Assembly (NCBI GenBank): GCA_022376925.1
Contig: JAIOJX010000004.1
Location: forward strand, 179,271,501-179,335,500
Length of the DNA: 64,000 nucleotides
Direction of reading: 5' to 3'
Origin: Tragulus kanchil
Lineage: Eukaryota; Chordata; Mammalia; Artiodactyla; Tragulidae
Shown here: in pieces, positions 35,216 to 44,900 of the stretch
Layout: the number at the start of each line of letters is the position of its first letter
Position numbering within the stretch: the stretch's first letter is position 1
Program-made: the position numbers and the translations under genes
The notes under the pieces: generated by a model
Seen by the model: only the letters and a program-made list of their open reading frames with translations
The model's database searches: none
Told to the model about the DNA's origin: nothing

Positions 35216-35596
35216 ACCTTCATCTCTCAGTGCACCTCAGGTCCCGGGGGCAGAAATCCCGCCTCTCCCATCTTTGAGTTCCCAGACCCCTACACGTAGA
35301 GGGACAGGGACACCCAGAGAGCTTTTGCTGGGTCTGAATCCACACGTTGATTAGAGGGTCAAACTTACTCTCGAAAATCCCTTCACTGGCCCACTCACGT
35401 GTCCAAGGAATATTTATTGAACACCTTGTGGTACTGGGCCGGCCAAACCTCGGACTGTGGAAGAGGTGGAAGGAACTTTCTCTCACAGAAGCTCTTGCTT
35501 CACTGACCTAGGATGCCTTTCTCATTCTTCAATAGCAGGCATCTCTTATCTTGTCAGCTTTTTGTCCATAGTTTCATCGATATGTATTGGCAGAGA
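35216..35596. other. Unassigned sequence (repeated 36334-36655)
   Basis: No gene seen. The 40 bases 35556-35596 are junction sequence with no full match nearby. Confidence 0.4.
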
Positions 35597-36756
35597 ACAT
35601 TTAATGAATGGAGAACTTAGTTTTGTTCATCTTAGCATCTTCCATGTTTGGGCAGAGACACAGTATCCTCCGTGTGTGAAGTAAAATAATAGCATCTACC
35701 TCATAGAATTATTCTGAGGATTCAAGTCATTAATATCATATGTTGGAAGAACACTTGAAACATGATGAATGCCATATAACATGTTTGGTGTCATTTTTGA
35801 CCTATACGGTTCAAGTTTCTAGAACTGATCCAATAAACTGAGTTTCACTGGAAGGAAGACTTGTATGTATATACCTTGTGTATGTGTGTGTGTATTTCTC
35901 TAGTTATAAGCCAGCTCAGAGCATATACATACGTACACCCCGACTAGCACACACCTGCTATGTGCCTGGCAGAGTTCCAGGTGCCATAATTGTGCTAACT
36001 CATTATCCTCACTATAAACCTACAAGATGCGTGTGCTTGTGTGTTTAGTCAGTCAGTCATGTCTGATTCTTTGTTACCCCATGGACTGCAGCCCCCCAGG
36101 CTCCTCTGTCCATGGGATTCTCCAGGCAAGAATCCTGGAGTGGGCTGCCATTTCCTTCTCCAGGGGATCTTCCCAAACCAGGGATCGAACCAGCATCTCT
36201 GGAATCTCCCGCATTGCAGATGGACCCTTTCCCACTGAGCCACCAGGGAAGCCCTACACGGTGGGCATGAAGAAAACTGAGCTCAGGGAAGTTGACAACT
36301 AAAAGCTGCACAGCTCACATCACATCTGTTTTCACCTTCATCTCTCAGTGCACCTCAGGTCCCGGGGGCAGAAATCCCGCCTCTCCCATCTTTGAGTTCC
36401 CAGACCCCTACACGTAGAGGGACAGGGACACCCAGAGAGCTTTTGCTGGGTCTGAATCCACACGTTGATTAGAGGGTCAAACTTACTCTCGAAAATCCCT
36501 TCACTGGCCCACTCACGTGTCCAAGGAATATTTATTGAACACCTTGTGGTACTGGGCCGGCCAAACCTCGGACTGTGGAAGAGGTGGAAGGAACTTTCTC
36601 TCACAGAAGCTCTTGCTTCACTGACCTAGGATGCCTTTCTCATTCTTCAATAGCAGGCAAACATCTCTTGATCTTTCAGCTTCCAAATTAAATGTTCCCA
36701 TCTCTGAGAAGACTTTCCAGCCTCCTTTCTCAAGGCAGCGGGATGCTCCCTTACAT

Positions 36757-36898
36757 AGTTGCTTTTGTTCAGTCACCCAGTCGTGTCTGACTCTTTGCGA
36801 CCCCATGGACTGTCACACGCCAGGCCTCCCTGTGCTTCACCATCTCCAGGAGTTTGCTCAAACTCAAGTCCATTGACTCAGTGATGCCATCCCTCATC
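36757..36898 (-). mobile_element. BovB LINE 3' end fragment, reverse (copied about 37815-37956)
   Basis: CACCCAGTCGTGTCTGACTC, GCGACCCCATGGACTG and GTTTGCTCAAACTCAAGTCC are the reverse BovB terminus. Confidence 0.85.
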
Positions 36899-37052
36899 TA
36901 GTAGGATGGTTCATTTTATGGACCAACTTGCCTAGGCTACGGGACACCCAAATAGCTAGTAAACATTATCACTCACTTGTCTGCATTAGATTCAGTGCAC
37001 TCAATAAAGAGATCCACTATTACCAGTGTAAATGGGCACCACAGTATCCACT

Positions 37053-37490
37053 GTTGTTGTTGTTCCATCACTCAGTTGTGTCCGATTCTTTGCGACCCCA
37101 TGGTCTGCAGCCTGCCAGCCTTCCTATCCTTCACTATCTCCCAGAGTTTGCTCAAACCCACACAACCATCTCATCATCTGTCATCCCCTTCTCCTTCTGT
37201 CCTCCTTCTTTCTCAGCATCAGGGTCTTTTCCAATGAGTTGGTTCTTCGTATCAGGTGGCCAAAGTATTGGAGCTTCAGCTTCAGCATCAGTCCTTTCAA
37301 TGAATATTCAGGATACATATTAGGACTGACCTCCTTACTGTTCGAGGGACTCTCAAGAGTCTTCTCCAACACCACATTTCAAAAGCATCAGTTCTTCAGT
37401 GCTCAGCCTTCTTTATGGTCCAACTCTCACATCCATACGCGACAACTGAGAAAATCATAGGTTTGATTATGTGGGCCTTTGTTGGTAAAG
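37053..37490 (-). mobile_element. BovB LINE fragment, reverse, inside the LTR (copied 38111-38548)
   Basis: The reverse strand encodes a BovB C-terminal stretch with EGLMLKLKLQYFGHL-type sequence, here broken to SLKGLMLKLKLQYFGHL. It lacks all upstream domains. Confidence 0.88.
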
Positions 37491-38617
37491 TGATAATGGT
37501 ATCCATGGAGGGCCTGAAAAGAACCAAAAGACAGAGGAATGGCAAACTCCCTCTCTTTTTATTTTAAAGCTTTCATTTTACTTTTAACTTTTACAGAGTT
37601 TTGTTGTTTACAGATATGTATGTTCCCAGATTAGTCATATGTATATCTCCCCCATCCCACCCCTCCAGACCGTCACACAGCACCCCTGGAGGATGCCTTT
37701 CTCTCCAATAGCAGGCAAACATCTCTTGATCTTTCAGCTTCCAAATTAAATGTTCCCATCTCTGAGAAGACTTTCCAGCCTCCTTTCTCAAGGCAGCGGG
37801 ATGCTCCCTTACATAGTTGCTTTTGTTCAGTCACCCAGTCGTGTCTGACTCTTTGCGACCCCATGGACTGTCACACGCCAGGCCTCCCTGTGCTTCACCA
37901 TCTCCAGGAGTTTGCTCAAACTCAAGTCCATTGACTCAGTGATGCCATCCCTCATCTAGTAGGATGGTTCATTTTATGGACCAACTTGCCTAGGCTACGG
38001 GACACCCAAATAGCTAGTAAACATTATCACTCACTTGTCTGCATTAGATTCAGTGCACTCAATAAAGAGATCCACTATTACCAGTGTAAATGGGCACCAC
38101 AGTATCCACTGTTGTTGTTGTTCCATCACTCAGTTGTGTCCGATTCTTTGCGACCCCATGGTCTGCAGCCTGCCAGCCTTCCTATCCTTCACTATCTCCC
38201 AGAGTTTGCTCAAACCCACACAACCATCTCATCATCTGTCATCCCCTTCTCCTTCTGTCCTCCTTCTTTCTCAGCATCAGGGTCTTTTCCAATGAGTTGG
38301 TTCTTCGTATCAGGTGGCCAAAGTATTGGAGCTTCAGCTTCAGCATCAGTCCTTTCAATGAATATTCAGGATACATATTAGGACTGACCTCCTTACTGTT
38401 CGAGGGACTCTCAAGAGTCTTCTCCAACACCACATTTCAAAAGCATCAGTTCTTCAGTGCTCAGCCTTCTTTATGGTCCAACTCTCACATCCATACGCGA
38501 CAACTGAGAAAATCATAGGTTTGATTATGTGGGCCTTTGTTGGTAAAGTGATAATGGTATCCATGGAGGGCCTGAAAAGAACCAAAAGACAGAGGAATGG
38601 CAAACTCCCTCTCTTTT

Positions 38618-39153
38618 TATTTTAAAGCTTTCATTTTACTTTTAACTTTTACAGAGTTTTGTTGTTTACAGGTATGTATGTTCCCAGGTTAGTTATATGT
38701 ATATCTCCCCCATCCCACCCCTCCAGACCGTCACACAGCACCCCTGGAGGATCCCCTTTTCTCCCAGAGCAATGACTATAGCTGTTTTCTTCACATATGA
38801 TAGTACAGGCCTTCATGCTATTTCCTTCACGCCTCTAACCCACTGTTCCTTCCCCACAATGTCCATATGTCCACTGTCCATGTCTGTCTTTCAGTCGCTT
38901 CACTGCATGTGCCATCATCACCATCCTGCTAGATTCCATATATATGTGTTAGTATATTGTACTTGTCCTTCTCCTTCTGACTGACTTCACTTTTTATGAT
39001 AGGTTCTAGATCCAGCCACCTCATGAGGGCTGATTCTTCTGCATTTCTCTTTACAGCTGTGTAGTATTCTATTGTATATATGTACCTGAGCTTTTGTATC
39101 CATTCATTCGTTGATGGGCATCTAGGTTGCTTCCATGTTCTAACTATTGTATA
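38618..39153 (-). mobile_element. L1 LINE 3' fragment with target-site duplication, inactive
   Basis: The reverse strand encodes an ORF2 C terminus with TWKQPRCPSTNEW and a 3'UTR. AAACTCCCTCTCTTTT flanks it at 38602-38617 and 39154-39169. Its 3' end is also seen at 37560-37690 in the first copy of duplication 11. Confidence 0.88.
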
Positions 39154-39484
39154 AAACTCCCTCTCTTTTGAGATAGGCCATCCATCTCTCCTGCTGTCCA
39201 ATATTAGAGCTCCTGATTCTTAGACCCTTAAACTAGGGGACCTACCCCTGCAGTCCTTGGCTCTCAGGCCTTCTGACACTGGCTTTCCCAGTTCTCCAGC
39301 TGGCAGACGGCAGACTTCTTGGGTTTCCATAATCATAAAGCCAATCCCTATAATAAATCTCCTCTTATGTATCTCTACATACATCCTATTGGTTCTGTGT
39401 CTCTGGAGAGCTTTGACTGATACATCTAGCCTCCCCAGGCATCCTCTACATGCCTTTTGCGGTAGGTTGATAAAGCTCCACCCA

Positions 39485-39895
39485 CCAGGTAAGTCCACAT
39501 TTTGACCCCCAGAACCACTGATACCTTATATACCCTATATAATATGTAACTCCATGGTGAAAAGGACTCTGAAGATATGATTAAGATAACACATGTCAAG
39601 TTGGAAAGACTGTCCTCGATTATTTGGGTGGGCCTAATGACATCAGAAAGGTTCTTATTGGAAGGAGGGGGTCAGTTAGTCAAGGGATGACCAAAGTAAA
39701 TATTGGAGTGACACAGCCATTAGCCAAGAAATGCCAGTGGCCTCTAGAAGCTGGAAGAAGCAAGGAAGAGCTTCTCTCCCTAGAGCCAAATGACACGGAT
39801 TTGGGATTTCTGACCTCCAGAGCTGCAAGATTAAAAGTTGTGTTATTTCTAGCCATTGGTTTGTCGTAATGTTACAGCAACTGTAAGAAGAGAAC
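39485..39895 (+). repeat. Ancient interspersed repeat, probably LTR-type
   Basis: It has the same ordered phrases as 9785-10235: AGATATGATTAAGATAA, GATTATTTGGGTGGGCCTAA, CTAGAAGCTGGAAGAAGCAA and TTTCTGACCTCCAGAGCTGC. Family name not assigned. Confidence 0.55.
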
Positions 39896-41439
39896 ACGTC
39901 TTTATTCCAGCACTAGTCACAACGCACAGCAGGCGCCCTCCTCACTGAGAGCTCCTCAGGCCTGGGCACCTTTGTTTCTGACAGCTGAACACAAAGCTTC
40001 AAAAGCGGGCTCCCAAGAGCTGCTGAATGAACCAACAAATGGGTTAATGCTTACAGGCTTCCTCCGGCTGCCTGTGTCCCTCAGCCTGAGAACACACACA
40101 CACACACACACATTCGTATCCACATAGCTCACCTGTCCATCCTTCGCCACCACCCTCAGAAGGAAGCCCATTTTGGGCTGGCCGGCACATAGCTATTTCT
40201 CAAGAGCATGTTGGCTTTAAGGGGAGAGGGGGATTTCTTCCAAGGTAATAACTGGACAAATTTGTAGGCATACACAGGGATGACAAGCAAAACTCTCGAT
40301 GTGGTTGACTTGAAATCACAAGAATTGGTGGTTGCACCACAGACGTGTAGAAATCCTCCTTTCCAACAAATAAATAACAAGAGCAAGAGACAGCCCTGAC
40401 TGGAACCACATCCCCAGCGCTCTCCACCTCCGGCTAAGCGCTACCACAGATGAACGGTCTGGAAATCTGTACTTAATGATGACAAAAAAGGTCCACTTTA
40501 CATCATTAAGGGGGAATGGTGGATTCCAGCTAGTTTGAACAATATGATCCCATTTTGCTGAAAAGAAAGAATTTAAATGCACATCGCTACTACATATATA
40601 TACACACACATACATATTATATAATGTCCGTAGGCGCGTAGGTACGCGTGTTTATACAGGCAAAGGATTAAAGCTGGAAGAAGATCCGTGAAGAGGTTAA
40701 GGGAGATTATAGACAGTTGTTTTTTCTTTTCTTACTTAAAAAAATTGCAAAGAACAGGACTATCGGTGTTATTTTTAAAATAAAATTTAAATAACTATTT
40801 CAAAATAAAAGACATGGAGCGTTTTGTGCGGCAGGGCTACTCTGTGTCCTCTCCAGGACAGCCCAGGTCTCCCACCCCCTCCTCAAATAGGAAGCTGGGC
40901 TGTGGTCTCCCGGTGAGCAATGGCGGAACCATTACAGGAACTGTAGGCAGCTGTAGAGTGAAGCGGCCGAGGGACCTGGGAATCAGAAAACGGACAGACG
41001 TGACCGCGAGGGCGTCTTCTGCCGAATGACCCCAGGATGACCCGCTTCGGGCCTAATCTGGTCTGTGGAGAGCCTGTAGCCGCCCCGCGGCCTCTCCCTC
41101 TGGAATCCCCCACCGCCTCATCTTCCTCCGCAGCGTCTTCCCCCGACCTCCCGGGCGAACGCAGGTGCCCACCCAAGACCCTGGCCGAAAAACAAACCCA
41201 GGGGATCACCCGGACCTTCTTCAACCCCATTCACCGCCTCTCCCCCACCCTTTTCTGCGGTTCGGTTTTTGTTTTAATTCAACTGAACTGGTTACAAAAC
41301 CACACTCCCACGAATACATAAATAATGGATAAGGAGGGGGGGCAATGTTTTAAAGAAATCCCTGCAGGGCCTGGCAAGGCAAAAGCAAATGCATTTCTGC
41401 TGTATCATATTTAACTGTTTGCAAACTTCTGCTGGGAGG
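39896..41439. other. CBX6 5' flank, unassigned, with a CA microsatellite
   Basis: A (CA)n tract lies at about 40090-40112. No gene is evident. From about 40900 CpG content rises toward the promoter. The frames of up to 115 codons near 40883-41321 have no recognisable domain. Confidence 0.5.
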
Positions 41440-41767
41440 ATGAGCAGAGGCTGCAGACACTCCACCGCCCTTCCCCGCCCCGGGCCAGGCGCGACGTGTA
41501 AGGGAGGGTTCAGAGGGAGAGGTAGTCCATTCTTCGGGGCCAGAAAGATGGAGGGGAGAATAAGAAAGTGTTTGTAAGATCGCACAGTCCGCAATCCGGC
41601 TTCTCGCAGGCCAAGCATCTCCTTGCCGGGCTCCGGGCCTCGGCTCCCCCAGCCAGGCTAGGCCCCTTTAAGAGCCAGCGCGCGCCCGGTCCCCGCGTGC
41701 GCTCACTTTCCCTAGCAACCGCCCCGGGGGAGGAGGAGGTCCTGGCAACGGCGCTGTAGCCCGGAGG

Positions 41768-41777
41768 GTCACGTGAC
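41768..41777. promoter_or_regulatory. Palindromic CACGTG E-box in the CBX6 promoter
   Basis: The ten bases GTCACGTGAC are a perfect palindrome and match the USF/TFE3/MITF-class bHLH-zip site. The position inside the CpG island fits a functional promoter element. Binding is inferred from the motif only. Confidence 0.5.
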
Positions 41778-41889
41778 GGCCCGCAGCTGGAACGCGAGCG
41801 CGCGCCCTGCCGCGCGCCCGCCCGCCGAGCCTGAGCGCTGCGGCGCGTGCGCGAGCGGTGCAGCACCGGCCGCGGGAGCAGGGAGTATT

Positions 41890-41910
41890 ATGGGCTGTGG
41901 GTGCCGCTGA
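41890..41910 (+). CDS. Short upstream ORF in the CBX6 leader (6 codons plus stop)
   Basis: An ATG with A at -3 and G at +4 opens a frame encoding MGCGCR and ends in TGA five bases before the CBX6 start codon. If the transcript begins upstream of 41890, ribosomes would meet this start first and would have to leak past it or reinitiate at 41916. Such a short uORF so close to the main ATG usually dampens translation. The leader position and translation are inferred. Confidence 0.5.
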   Translation: MGCGCR

Positions 41911-41915
41911 GCAAG

Positions 41916-41984
41916 ATGGAGCTGTCTGCAGTGGGCGAGCGGGTCTTCGCGGCCGAATCTATCATCAAACGGCGGATCCGAAAG
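41916..41984 (+). CDS. CBX6: CBX6 coding exon 1
   Basis: This exon holds the first 23 codons, ATG to the AAG of the RIRK motif. The start is in strong context (A at -3, G at +4) and the frame matches the conserved family N terminus [18 protein letters not shown] donor follows at 41985. The exon supplies the first chromodomain strand, including cage residue F11. It ends in phase 0. Confidence 0.95.
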
Positions 41985-44900
41985 GTGAGCCGCCTCCCAG
42001 GGCGGGACGCCTCGCCCCGCGGCCGATGTCCACATCCGTGGGCCATCGGGCGAAGCGGTCCCGCTAGCCCGGGCTCTCTCGCCCACCCCCGCGCTGTCGC
42101 CTCCTCGCGTCCCCGCATCTTCCCCACCCCCACTTCCCCCTTTTTTCCTTCTCTTTTTCAGGGACGCATCGAGTACCTGGTGAAATGGAAAGGGTGGGCC
42201 ATCAAGTGAGTGTCACGGGATCCAGGAGCGACGGGGGAAGGGAGGCGGCGGACCTCGGGGCCTTTTTTTTTTTTTGCCTTGGGGGGGTGCGACATTTGCT
42301 CCCTCGCATGTGCCTCTGCCTCTCTGGTTTTCTTTTTATTTTGTGCATGTGTAACCCGGCAGGTACAGCACTTGGGAGCCCGAGGAGAACATCCTGGACT
42401 CGCGGCTCATTGCAGCCTTCGAGCAGAAGTGAGTTTGGGAAGCTGGCAGGGGCGGCGGGGCCCAGGCTTGGTTGGGGCGCCGCGCGGGGAAGCGGGAGTG
42501 CCGGGGAGGGCAGCGCGGACTGGGGCCCGGGAAGGGGCCCTTTTTAACCGTTGGTGTTTCTCGGCCGCAGGGAGAGGGAGCGTGAGCTGTACGGGCCCAA
42601 GAAGAGGGGACCTAAACCGAAAACTTTCCTCCTGAAGGTAACCTGGCCCAGCCCCAGCAGCCCCCTCTCGGGCCCCTAGCCCGGGCGCAACACGGGGCCT
42701 GCAGGGGAGGGACAGATCCGCGGCCACCCAGGCGGGCGGGCCTTTCCAGAGGGGGCCCCAGCTGGGCAGGAGGTGGTTGTGAGCCCCCGACAAGCCCTGG
42801 CAGCTGGCCCTGGCCGGCTCCGGCTTCAGCAAGAGGGGCCTGGGACTGGGGACGATCCTCGCTGACAGATCCAGGAAGAGGTGGATGAGGCAGGTGCGGG
42901 GCTGCCCACCTGCGGGGTGGCTGGAGGTTGCTTCTGCGCGGGAGAGCCCTCCGCTCCCCAGCCGTGAGCTCTACCTGGAATTCAGACCCAGGGGAGGAGT
43001 GAGTGTGGTCTCTCTCTTGGTGCAGAACCTGGAGAGGCTTTTGTTGGGGAGTAGGGAGGGACCTGCCTCCCTGTCCCCAGTTTCCCTCTCTTGGGATTTG
43101 TTCCGCATGCCTCCCCTCCAGACAAGGTGGTCGGACAGGGTGGTCGAACTTGAATGTGACCTTAAGTCACTCCACTTTGAGTTTTATCACCCAGGCTGGG
43201 CCCCTGGTTCTCAGTTTCCCCCACTTCTAGCTGTCCGGAGCTTCCAATTAGGACGCATTAGCCTTGGCGGTGGGGAGCCCTGGCTCCAGAGGCAGCCATC
43301 TTAGAGGTTTGGTGTTTATTTTTATAGTGAGAAAGAATAGAGTCTGCGAAAGGGAAGAGGATGACCCATGGCAGGCAAACTTGGGGGTGCGACATTTGCT
43401 CCCTCGCATGTGCCTCTGCCTCTCTGGTTTTCTTTTTATTTTGTGCATGTGTAACCCGGCAGGTACAGCACTTGGGAGCCCGAGGAGAACATCCTGGACT
43501 CGCGGCTCATTGCAGCCTTCGAGCAGAAGTGAGTTTGGGAAGCTGGCAGGGGCGGCGGGGCCCAGGCTTGGTTGGGGCGCCGCGCGGGGAAGCGGGAGTG
43601 CCGGGGAGGGCAGCGCGGACTGGGGCCCGGGAAGGGGCCCTTTTTAACCGTTGGTGTTTCTCGGCCGCAGGGAGAGGGAGCGTGAGCTGTACGGGCCCAA
43701 GAAGAGGGGACCTAAACCGAAAACTTTCCTCCTGAAGGTAACCTGGCCCAGCCCCAGCAGCCCCCTCTCGGGCCCCTAGCCCGGGCGCAACACGGGGCCT
43801 GCAGGGGAGGGACAGATCCGCGGCCACCCAGGCGGGCGGGCCTTTCCAGAGGGGGCCCCAGCTGGGCAGGAGGTGGTTGTGAGCCCCCGACAAGCCCTGG
43901 CAGCTGGCCCTGGCCGGCTCCGGCTTCAGCAAGAGGGGCCTGGGACTGGGGACGATCCTCGCTGACAGATCCAGGAAGAGGTGGATGAGGCAGGTGCGGG
44001 GCTGCCCACCTGCGGGGGTGGCCGGGAGGTTGCTTCTGCGCGGGAGAGCCCTCCGCTCCCCAGCCGTGAGCTCTACCTGGAATTCAGACCCAGGGGAGGA
44101 GTGAGTGTGGTCTCTCTCTTGGTGCAGAACCTGGAGAGGCTTTTGTTGGGGAGTAGGGAGGGACCTGCCTCCCTGTCCCCAGTTTCCCTCTCTTGGGATT
44201 TGTTCCGCATGCCTCCCCTCCAGACAAGGTGGTCGGACAGGGTGGTCGAACTTGAATGTGACCTTAAGTCACTCCACTTTGAGTTTTATCACCCAGGCTG
44301 GGCCCCTGGTTCTCAGTTTCCCCCACTTCTAGCTGTCCGGAGCTTCCAATTAGGACGCATTAGCCTTGGCGAGGTGGGGAGCCCTGGCTCCAGAGGCAGC
44401 CATCTTAGAGGGGTTTGGTGTTTATTTTTTATAGTGAGAAAGAATAGAGTCTGCGAAAGGGAAGAGGGGATGACCCAGGTGGCAGGCAAGACTGCAGGCG
44501 GGCCTCTGTGAGCGACCACATTCTCCTCACTAGGGCTAAGGTTTTCTCAGAGCCTCTTCCCGCTCCGACAGCCTGTGACTTAGTGGCAGTTGGCCCAGGA
44601 GGGGCAGGCGGGAGTCTGCAGAAAAACAGGCTGTGCAGAGGGCAAAGCCTCAGAATCTTCAAATGGTTCTAAAGGCTCAAAGTCTAGTTGACGGACTGTC
44701 CCGCCTCCACACCCCCCCCAAATCCCCCCAGAAGGACTGTACATATGTAAAGTTTGCCTTGGACTAAAGCAGAAGGAAAGAAATAATGGTTTCCACAATT
44801 CCATACTTCTGTGACCCTTGCCTTCAAATTACACGCATTTTAGGAGATCTGTGGAGCAATCTTAACCCTTGATGCAGCTTTGGAGGGATGGGGCAGAGCA

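Larger units (their letters stand above)
34479..36655 (+). repeat. Tandem duplication 10 (offset 1118 bp)
   Basis: Positions 34479-35555 recur at 35597-36655. The 40 bases before the second copy (35556-35596) partly resemble 34403-34425 and otherwise match nothing nearby, so this junction is scrambled. Confidence 0.93.
36629..38750 (+). repeat. Tandem duplication 11 (offset about 1058 bp)
   Basis: Positions 36629-37690 recur from 37691. A 4-base deletion lies about 15 bases after the junction. The junction cuts an L1 3' end. Confidence 0.94.
36905..39460 (+). repeat. MaLR (MLT1-like) solo LTR split by BovB and L1 insertions
   Basis: LTR pieces in order: GGTTCATTTTATGGACCAAC at 36908, the GAGGGCCTGAAAAGAACCAA piece near 37507 and 38565, then GGCCATCCATCTCTCCTGC at 39176, CCAGCTGGCAGACGGCAGAC, TAATAAATCTCCTCTTATG and CTATTGGTTCTGTGTCTCTG near 39386. 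It is non-coding. Tandem duplication 11 repeats its middle. Confidence 0.6.
41440..42130 (+). promoter_or_regulatory. CBX6: CpG-rich promoter and 5'UTR region of CBX6
   Basis: CpG dinucleotides are dense from about 41470 through exon 1 into intron 1, with GC-box-like runs and no clear TATA box. A palindromic E-box GTCACGTGAC (41768-41777) lies about 140 bp before the start codon. Two GCAAC-containing X-box half-site-like motifs lie near 41711-41750. This is typical of a broad CpG-island promoter. The transcription start is not visible from sequence; it probably lies between about 41700 and 41880. Confidence 0.75.
42279..44490 (+). repeat. Tandem duplication 12 (offset 1100 bp) carrying CBX6 exons 3 and 4
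   Basis: Positions 42279-43378 recur at 43379-44490. The last 140 bases of the first copy have several homopolymer deletions relative to the second, for example near 43314 and 43360. The middle, including both exons, is identical by eye. Confidence 0.96.

Noticed and set aside
1..40000. Possible APOBEC3 gene or pseudogene 5' of CBX6
   Set aside because: Expected from human gene order, but no frame shows the zinc-coordinating HxE...PCxxC pattern.
41037..41321. 94-codon forward frame upstream of CBX6
   Set aside because: It lies in promoter-flank sequence of rising CpG content, lacks a domain and overlaps an equally open reverse frame.
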